A program made the position numbers and the translations under genes. Source: Olsenella_K sp050953285 (GTDB taxonomy: Bacteria; Actinomycetota; Coriobacteriia; Coriobacteriales; Atopobiaceae). From it: a stretch of 64,000 nt of DNA. Position 1 is the first letter of the stretch, and each line of letters opens with the position of its first letter. Location: positions 1 through 64,000 of the forward strand of contig JBMNMK010000002.1 of NCBI GenBank assembly GCA_050953285.1, given 5' to 3'. Below the pieces are notes generated by a model. That model ran no database searches, was not told the DNA's origin, and worked only from the letters and a program-made list of their open reading frames with translations. Below, one piece after another: positions 57,749 to 64,000 of this stretch.

Positions 57749-60484
57749 TTAGTGCCTCTCTCCATAAGTGTTGTCTGCGTCAAAAACTTCTGGCAAGTTC
57801 TGACGGATATAAACCACCTCATTGCGCACATCTGTATTGCCGCACTCTGCCAAGGAGGGGCTCAGGCTGAGTTTTCCAGAGCTCCCGTCCTTGATGACAT
57901 ATTCCTGATGCTCCTTGATGTAGCGTGCGGACTCTCTGGAGAATCCACTGCGCTGCAATAGAATTGTCAGGGGGTTTGTCGTTCCATACTCCACATATTC
58001 GTACCAGTTGTTTTTGTTTAGGGCTTCGTCCCCCTTGATCTTCCGGTACTCGTTTGAGAACCGGAGAAAATAGTTCGAGATGCTGTAGAGGATGATATTT
58101 TCAATCACCTCAAGCGTGTCCCCGAATACGATGTTGCGATGCTCATCGGAATTCGGGTTGTACTCTTCGGGAGTACCGTGCCGATGCGCCCAGAATGGGT
58201 ACGGGTTCTCTTCGTGATATCTCAGCGCCCTGTTCATGATGAATTTCAGGCCGCCGCCATCCATCCACTGGCAAAGAATTACCGCATACCATCTACGAAG
58301 TGATTCCTTGCCAAGCGTTCCGGCCTCGTAAACGTCCCAGCGGAACACATCGGAAAGTTCATCTAGGAACTCAACCACATCCGCATATTTGAAACTTCCG
58401 TCCGTTGGTTCCGGATAGTGGAGCGGGTTCTTTTCCCTGCGAATTGCCTTGATGAGTCGGCTTGTCTGATCCACTGATGTATTGATATCGTCGTCCGGTT
58501 TCACCTTGGCATTCTCGAATGAAGCTCGAATGTTCTCTTCGTCAGTGGGTGTGAGAAACTCTCGGAATTCCCGTCGTACCAGAGTGTCTCTGTCGTTGAC
58601 GATATCGCCCTGTAGAATCATGGCGAACTTGCGCATCATCTGATATGACTCCTCGCTTTGAAGCGGGCTGCCCGAGTCATTGACGCGTTGCGGGATTTCC
58701 GACTCTCCGCGTTTGAGGATGTCTGCCACATATTTTTTCTCGACCCGCTTTAGTACATCGGCGTCCGTCATTACGGATAGGGTCTGGTCTGGAATCTTCT
58801 CCCCGAGCATTCGAACGTAGTCATCGGTGGTGATGCTACTGCTGGCTTCGGAAACGAAGAACACATTCCCGTACAGGTTGAAGCTGATCCTGCCCACACG
58901 CCCAATCAGATTACGGAAATCCACGGTGTTCATCTCGCGCCTGGAGATTTTGTTCTCCATGATAAACAGGTTGTCGGCGGGAAGGTTTACGCCCTCCAAC
59001 AGCGTGCTTGTGCAGAACATGGTGGTTATGCTGCCGGACTGAAAAAGCTCCTCGATTCTTGCGCGAATCGATGCTGGCAGATACCCAATATGATAGGCAA
59101 TGCCGCAGCGCACCATTTCAGCAAGGTAATACCACTCGTGCACCTGCTCCTTGATGTCTTTCGACAACGACTCAAGACGCGGATCATGTCTAGGCCCATT
59201 CGGCTTTACCTTTTCGAAGTAGGCTTGCGCTGCTTCAATCGCTTTGCCACGGCCGTTGTAATAGACGATGCTTTGGCTGCGCTTCTCCTCGGGTCTTTCA
59301 CGGTTCTGCGTTTCCAGCGAGAGGAGCAGATCGTTCAAGCCGACTCTATGGCTATGAATTGTTGCTAAAGATATTCGACGGTGGTTCTCATCGGCATGTC
59401 CGTTGTATATCTCAATCCGTTCTGCTTGCAAATCAACAAAAAATTTGATCTGCGTGACCGGAGAATACGTGATGGCCAAGGCATTCTCGTCGCCTCTTTC
59501 TGCATTCAGCATCAGGCGCAGGTACACCTGTGGATTCGGTATGTTCGGTGAGGCGAATATAAAATGCGGCTGTTTTCTCCGGTGGAGAAGCATGTCGACA
59601 ATCTTGTAGTAAAAGGGCGCGCGGCTGTTTTTGCCGGACAGCTTATGCGCCTCATCTATGAACAAATAGTCCAGATCGAATGCAGACTTCGCGATGAGCA
59701 AGTAGAGCAGTCTCTCCGGAGTCATGATCAAGATGAAGTTTTTCTTTTTGTCCTCAAGCGCGACATCGCTTGCAGCCGTCACAACTCTATAGCCGCAGCG
59801 GGCAAGGTAGTTGACCTTCTCGGTGTTTTTCTCTCCGCCTAGATCATCGATTACTTTCGCTCGAACCTCGTTGATGAGAGCTTTGGTCGGGACAATGAGA
59901 GCGAAGTTCTTTCTGGCCTCATGCATGATCTCATCCTTGATGAACATGCGCATGATGAACGATTTACCCATGGAGGTCGGCGCGGAATAGCTGAAGCACT
60001 CGTCTTTCAGATGATCATAGGCAGCCTTCTGGTCCCCGAAGAACTGTTCTTCAGGTTCGGCCGGGATTGTCAGATAACTGTTGCGAAACCTTGCAAACAT
60101 CCCTTCCAGAGCCGTCGGTTCTTGATAACCCTTGACCTGCTCCACGCCTTTATGGTTCCCGACGCTTGAGAAGATGTCTCCTGCGTATAGATTTACCACC
60201 TGATCGTTCGGAAACAGCTCACGCGATAGGATCGCAATCTCCTGTGCCCAAGTTCTGTGTGCGTCCTTTTTCTCAGAATCGTTCGATTTGGAGAGGATGT
60301 CTGCAAAACGCAGCAGATCGGACAGCTCTTTCTTGCTGAAATGAACACTCTCGTCATGAGAGTCCAGCCGGAAGAAATGCAGTCCGTATGCTTTCAGCAG
60401 TTTTGCGTACAGTCTTTGCAGGTATGTGTTTTCGTCGATATCGGAGAAGAGTGCCGACCCGAGTGTTCTTTGCTTGTCGTTCAT
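57749..60484 (-). CDS. hamB: Hachiman helicase HamB
   Basis: A 911-residue superfamily 2 helicase. Walker A is in SAPTSMGKSFIMRMF (about residues 167-181); the DEAH box in YLFIDEAHKLSGKN (about 270); motif III/IV region YYNGRGKAIEAAQAYFEKV; the C-terminal RecA lobe has STLLEGVNLPADNLFIMEN and FRNLIGRVGRISFN (motif VI). HamB senses unusual DNA and controls the nuclease HamA in the Hachiman system. Its ATG overlaps the hamA stop (ATGA), which gives tight coupling. Confidence 0.9.
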   Translation of the reverse strand: MNDKQRTLGSALFSDIDENTYLQRLYAKLLKAYGLHFFRLDSHDESVHFSKKELSDLLRFADILSKSNDSEKKDAHRTWAQEIAILSRELFPNDQVVNLYAGDIFSSVGNHKGVEQVKGYQEPTALEGMFARFRNSYLTIPAEPEEQFFGDQKAAYDHLKDECFSYSAPTSMGKSFIMRMFIKDEIMHEARKNFALIVPTKALINEVRAKVIDDLGGEKNTEKVNYLARCGYRVVTAASDVALEDKKKNFILIMTPERLLYLLIAKSAFDLDYLFIDEAHKLSGKNSRAPFYYKIVDMLLHRRKQPHFIFASPNIPNPQVYLRLMLNAERGDENALAITYSPVTQIKFFVDLQAERIEIYNGHADENHRRISLATIHSHRVGLNDLLLSLETQNRERPEEKRSQSIVYYNGRGKAIEAAQAYFEKVKPNGPRHDPRLESLSKDIKEQVHEWYYLAEMVRCGIAYHIGYLPASIRARIEELFQSGSITTMFCTSTLLEGVNLPADNLFIMENKISRREMNTVDFRNLIGRVGRISFNLYGNVFFVSEASSSITTDDYVRMLGEKIPDQTLSVMTDADVLKRVEKKYVADILKRGESEIPQRVNDSGSPLQSEESYQMMRKFAMILQGDIVNDRDTLVRREFREFLTPTDEENIRASFENAKVKPDDDINTSVDQTSRLIKAIRREKNPLHYPEPTDGSFKYADVVEFLDELSDVFRWDVYEAGTLGKESLRRWYAVILCQWMDGGGLKFIMNRALRYHEENPYPFWAHRHGTPEEYNPNSDEHRNIVFGDTLEVIENIILYSISNYFLRFSNEYRKIKGDEALNKNNWYEYVEYGTTNPLTILLQRSGFSRESARYIKEHQEYVIKDGSSGKLSLSPSLAECGNTDVRNEVVYIRQNLPEVFDADNTYGERH

Positions 60485-61410
60485 AGGTCGACATCTCCTT
60501 CCATGACATGCTGCATGATCGTCAATTTCTCTTCGTCCGCGATGTTCAGCGGAAGGGCGAAGAAGTAGAAGGAGTGGTTCTGCAGACCGCCATCAATGAT
60601 CTTCTTTGCGATGTACTCCTCGTGAGATTGGATGTCGAAGATCATCTTCTTGTGCATGCGGTCTCGGAAGTCGGCGTCGCTAAGACCGTCCGGTGAAAGA
60701 CCCAGTGAGTAGCCCAGAAACACTCCGTATGAGGTCTCGAAGCTTTGGTCTTTATCCTCTTCGGGGATAATATATTTCTTGATGATCTCCAGATCCGCTT
60801 CATCGTAGAAGCGATCCATCGCCGTATGCTCCACCATCAGGATCTCGTCATCCTCGTGCGAAGCTATATGTTCAAGCTTGACGAAGGCGTTGTCGATCGC
60901 GTCCCTAATATCTCCGGTAATGCTTGAGGCGCCAAAAATCATCTGGTCGTATAGGATGTCCTTGCCATCACGGCATAGGAAATGGATGCCATCTGCCTCA
61001 CTCTCATATTGTGCGGCGTCCGTGTTCAGTTCGATCTTGCTCAGCAGCTTCCCTGCATGAAGCTTATTCTCCAGAAAAGCGTAGATCAGAATCTCGCCGA
61101 GTGCATCGCCATCTCGACTGTTCCTGCGCGCGGAATTCTTTTTCATTGCTCGTAAAGCCTGCTGTGTCACCATGTCAAGGTTCCCAGAGACCCTGTAGTT
61201 TTCCTGCTTCGCGCGGGAGAACACGTATCGTCCGATATTGAGCATGGTGAACTTCTCAAGATCTGACGTTTTGATTTTTCCGCTTCTGACATTGAGGCAA
61301 AAAAGGCGCAAGGAACTCGAGCGCAGCATTCCTTTCATGGTCTCGGAATGCGGTACCTCCGTAAAGAAATTATCGAACGTATCGTTCTTTACAGTTGTGG
61401 TTAATTCCAT
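60481..61410 (-). CDS. hamA: Hachiman nuclease HamA (DUF1837)
   Basis: A 309-residue DUF1837 protein. The nuclease-like core shows GDALGEILIYAFLENKLHAG and KIELNTDAAQYESEADGIHF, with Glu and Asp of a PD-(D/E)xK-type site, and ILYDQMIFGASSITGDIRDA, ILMVEHTAMDRFYDE further on. HamA is the effector nuclease of Hachiman. The ATG at 61410 is preferred over GTG at 61419 because GGGAGG is best spaced for it. It lies 25 bp downstream of hsdR, an odd but clear linkage. Confidence 0.9.
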   Translation of the reverse strand: MELTTTVKNDTFDNFFTEVPHSETMKGMLRSSSLRLFCLNVRSGKIKTSDLEKFTMLNIGRYVFSRAKQENYRVSGNLDMVTQQALRAMKKNSARRNSRDGDALGEILIYAFLENKLHAGKLLSKIELNTDAAQYESEADGIHFLCRDGKDILYDQMIFGASSITGDIRDAIDNAFVKLEHIASHEDDEILMVEHTAMDRFYDEADLEIIKKYIIPEEDKDQSFETSYGVFLGYSLGLSPDGLSDADFRDRMHKKMIFDIQSHEEYIAKKIIDGGLQNHSFYFFALPLNIADEEKLTIMQHVMEGDVDL

Positions 61411-61435
61411 GCCATTCACCTCCCGTCCGATTCAG

Positions 61436-64000
61436 CTAATGTTTCTCCTGCTTCCCGCCGTAGTCTGTGGGATCCTCCGCGACCATGTCATATTGCGAGA
61501 TGGTCTCTTGTAGCCCCTGATATCCCATCTTCTTGTGATTTGAAGCTGCTGGCACGTCTTCTGGCGCGGTGTAGGGCTTGCCTTCCTTGTTGTAGGTGAG
61601 GTTGAACACCATGTTCGTCAGCCACTTCTTGAAGGACGGGTTGTCTTGAAACTGCTTGAAGAGCTCCATGTTGTCCGACATGATGGCGAAGATGACCTTC
61701 TGGAGCGCCCGCTCGCTCTCGGTACGCGCCTCCTGCTCATCGGAATTTCTCATGGCGTTCTGGTACTTCTCGTCGCGCGACACCATGGCGGGAATCGCGA
61801 GGATCTGCCGCTGCACGTTATCCTGATCGCTCCACTGGATGTTGCCGAACATGTCGTTGAAGTCGTTGATGATCCTCGAGAGCGGGTCGAGCTCTGGCTC
61901 CACGATGTGTCCCGACTTTCCCGCAGGCACCGGGGCGATCTCCGCGTCCTCGTCCTCCAGCTTGATGGCGATGGCCTCCTGCGCTTCGCTGCGATAGCTG
62001 TCCAAGTCGATGGTAGACAAGATCCCCTCAGAGAGGTCGTCCTCGCGCGGGGACGGCAGCTTCGGGATGAGTAGGTTGAGGAATATCGACAGCTTCTCCC
62101 ATTCGGCGTTGCCGTAAGGGAGGATGGATCCCAAGAAGCCATAAGTTCGCACGAACGCCTTCGCCGCGCTCTTGAAGATGATCTGGTCCTCGGTCTCCAA
62201 GTCGTTGTATACGGTCACGCAGTTGTCCAGAGGCGGGTCAAGCTTGTCGCGTTGTGCACCGTCCAAGAACAGATGCACCACCCACTCCACGTCCTCCGTG
62301 GCATAGACCTGATACTTCTCCAGATCCGTGATGAGGTCGTAGAGCTTGTTCGGGTCCGTCTCGCCGGAGAGGATCGTCGTCCGGTAGAAGCGGGAGAACG
62401 CCTGCTCGATGGTCTCTGTCTTGTTGGCGAAGTCAAGCACGTAGACCTCGTCCTTGCCGGGGCATGCACGGTTGAGCCTCGAGAGCGTCTGCACCGCCGC
62501 GATGTCGTAGAGCGGCTTATCCACGTACATGGTCTGCAGGAGCGGCTCGTCGAAGCCCGTCTGGAACATGTCCGCCACCACGAGGATGCGGTACGGATCC
62601 TTCTTGAACTCCTTCGGGATCTTCGCGTCTGGGAAGCCGTTCATATCCGCCGAGGTGAGCGGTGGCTCCTGTCCTTGGTACTTGTGCTCTCCGGAGAAGG
62701 CAACGATCGCTTTGTAGGGGCTGTGGCGCTCGGCCAGACACTTGTTGATGGCGAAGTAGGTCTCGATGCATCGCGGGATGCTCGCCGTCACCACCATGGC
62801 TCGGGCCTGTCCGCCCAGCTTCCGCCGTGCGATGACCTGCTCGTGGAAGTGGTCCACCATCATGGCGGCCTTCTTGGCGATGACGTCGGGGTTGCCCTCC
62901 ACGAAGGAGCGCAGCTTCTTCTGGGCGCGCTTCTTGTCGTACATCGGGTCGTCGTCGACGATCTTGGCTATCTTGTACCAGCTGTCGATGGTCGTGTAGT
63001 TCCTGAGCACGTCTAGGATGAAGCCCTCCTGAATGGCCTGCTTCATCGTGTAGACGTGGAACGGGCGATGTTTAATAACCCCGTCCTCCTCGTAAGGAGT
63101 TCCGAACACCTCCTCCGTCTTGTTCTTGGGCGTTGCGGTGAAGGCGAAGTAGCTCGCCGTCTTCACGAGCCTGCGTCCCTCAACAAGGGCGTTGATCTTG
63201 TCCTCAAAGTCCTCGTCGCCGTTCGCCGCCATGCCGGAGAGCGCAAGGTTCATGTTCGCAGAGTTTCGCCCGCTCTGGCCGGAGTGCGCCTCGTCGATGA
63301 TGATGGCGAAGTGGTTGCTCGTGTGCTCCTGCCCAATCTCCTGAGAGATGTAGGGGAACTTCTCAACCGTCGTAATGATGATGCGCTTGCCGTTCTGAAT
63401 GGCGCTCCTGAGGTCTCCTGAGTGCTCAGCCCAAACGACGGTGTTCTTCACCTGCATGAACTGCTTGATCGTGTCGCGTATCTGCTTGTCAAGAATCCTG
63501 CGGTCGGTGACCACGATGACCGAGTCGATCATGGGATGACCGTTTTCCTCCAAGCCTATGAGCTGGTGCGCCAGCCATGCGATGGAGTTCGACTTGCCGG
63601 AGCCAGCGCTGTGTTGGATGAGGTATCTGCCGCCCACGCCGTTGGCCTTCACATCAGAGAGCAGCTTCTCCACGCAGTCGAGCTGGTGGTAGCGAGGCCA
63701 GATCTGCTTGACGGACTTCTTCTTGGTGTCTTGATCTACCTCCTCGACCACCTGCGCGTAGTTCTCGATGATGCGGGTGAGCTTCCCCTTGGTAAGGATG
63801 TCCTTCCACAGGTAGTCGGTAATGATGCCGTTGGGATTGGGCGGGTTGCCTGCGCCGTCCTTGTAGCCCTTGTTGAACGGCAAAAACCAACTCTTCTTGC
63901 CGTCGAGCTTCGTGCAGAACATGATGGTGCAGTCATCCACTGCAAAGTGCACCATGCAGCGCTTGAAGGAGAACAGCGTGTCGTGCGGGTTGCGGTCCTC
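61436..64000 (-). CDS. hsdR: Type I restriction enzyme subunit HsdR (5' end outside the window)
   Basis: The last 850 or so residues of HsdR; the frame is still open at 64000. Motor motifs: IQHSAGSGKSNSIAWLAHQL (Walker A), FAIIIDEAHSGQSGRNS (Walker B/DEAH), YFAFTATPKNKTEEVFGTPY (motif III), MYVDKPLYDIAAVQTLSRLN (motif VI). The endonuclease domain should lie upstream, off the window. The C-terminal helical region (DFNDMFGNIQWSDQDNVQRQ) binds the methylase core. hsdM and hsdS are not in the window and are presumably to the right. The same operon continues into Hachiman. Confidence 0.92.
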   Translation of the reverse strand, partial: EDRNPHDTLFSFKRCMVHFAVDDCTIMFCTKLDGKKSWFLPFNKGYKDGAGNPPNPNGIITDYLWKDILTKGKLTRIIENYAQVVEEVDQDTKKKSVKQIWPRYHQLDCVEKLLSDVKANGVGGRYLIQHSAGSGKSNSIAWLAHQLIGLEENGHPMIDSVIVVTDRRILDKQIRDTIKQFMQVKNTVVWAEHSGDLRSAIQNGKRIIITTVEKFPYISQEIGQEHTSNHFAIIIDEAHSGQSGRNSANMNLALSGMAANGDEDFEDKINALVEGRRLVKTASYFAFTATPKNKTEEVFGTPYEEDGVIKHRPFHVYTMKQAIQEGFILDVLRNYTTIDSWYKIAKIVDDDPMYDKKRAQKKLRSFVEGNPDVIAKKAAMMVDHFHEQVIARRKLGGQARAMVVTASIPRCIETYFAINKCLAERHSPYKAIVAFSGEHKYQGQEPPLTSADMNGFPDAKIPKEFKKDPYRILVVADMFQTGFDEPLLQTMYVDKPLYDIAAVQTLSRLNRACPGKDEVYVLDFANKTETIEQAFSRFYRTTILSGETDPNKLYDLITDLEKYQVYATEDVEWVVHLFLDGAQRDKLDPPLDNCVTVYNDLETEDQIIFKSAAKAFVRTYGFLGSILPYGNAEWEKLSIFLNLLIPKLPSPREDDLSEGILSTIDLDSYRSEAQEAIAIKLEDEDAEIAPVPAGKSGHIVEPELDPLSRIINDFNDMFGNIQWSDQDNVQRQILAIPAMVSRDEKYQNAMRNSDEQEARTESERALQKVIFAIMSDNMELFKQFQDNPSFKKWLTNMVFNLTYNKEGKPYTAPEDVPAASNHKKMGYQGLQETISQYDMVAEDPTDYGGKQEKH

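Overview
The window looks like a gut actinobacterium of the class Coriobacteriia (Collinsella/Olsenella/Eggerthella-like; genus not fixed by what I can see). The first 47 kb are GC-rich, genes are dense with strong GGAGG ribosome sites, and the transfer genes (VirB6/VirB4/PrgI/VirB2/VirD4/PcfB types, with a sortase and a VaFE adhesin) are of the kind found in Coriobacteriia integrative conjugative elements. From about 48.4 to 55.6 kb, AT-rich Firmicutes-like fragments take over, and from 55.6 kb to the right edge there is a second, mid-GC defence block. I recognise no rRNA, tRNA or CRISPR array.

Layout. 1-640: hairpins and short dispersed repeats, no gene. 645-3550: Phd/Doc toxin-antitoxin pair, XRE repressor diverging across an inverted-repeat operator from a small excisionase-like HTH gene, tyrosine integrase and MobC-like gene. 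3565-20905 (minus strand): a defence island transcribed as brxR-like ribbon-helix-helix gene, brxA, brxB, brxC, pglX, AlbA_2/Schlafen-type ATPase, pglZ, brxL (complete type 1 BREX plus one extra gene), followed by a PHP-domain ATPase and a small partner of unknown role. 21177-22650: IS3-family element with intact 26-bp ends. 22725-25912: mef/msr-type macrolide efflux and ribosomal protection genes with a promoter and an 11-codon leader ORF. 26087-27737: two unknown genes, one frameshifted.

27887-43631 (minus strand) is the conjugation and replication module: small membrane peptide, class B sortase, VaFE surface protein, VirB6-like channel, secreted accessory protein, glucosaminidase/NlpC-P60 hydrolase, VirB4, PrgI, VirB2-like pilin, VirD4, PcfB-like protein, a DnaC-like helicase loader, and an initiator-like gene whose 3' end is itself an array of 33-bp iterons, as in the lambda O/P arrangement. 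I found no relaxase in the window. 44115-46987 is an XRE regulator diverging from three genes (NERD nuclease-domain protein with a terminal membrane helix, and two other membrane proteins), a candidate unnamed system.

47241-48390 is an IS1595-family element sitting exactly at the change of sequence character. Beyond it are a metG 3' fragment, a CadC/CadA metal-efflux operon with a truncated ZIP gene, a decayed IS1595-type copy, an orphan antitoxin with a truncated toxin, and an integrase fragment. 55661-64000 (minus strand) is a tight operon of HsdR (cut by the window edge), HamA and HamB (Hachiman) and a GmrSD-like DUF262/DUF1524 protein.

Read together, this is a conjugative element carrying BREX, a second likely defence pair, macrolide resistance and an unnamed NERD module, next to a separately acquired region that ends in Hachiman and restriction genes. 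The least described pieces are the PHP-ATPase pair, the XRE/NERD/membrane trio, the ATPase with a frame-changing 10-bp tandem repeat inside BREX, the intragenic iterons, and a palindrome (GGGACAAATTGTCCC) that recurs in three transfer genes.
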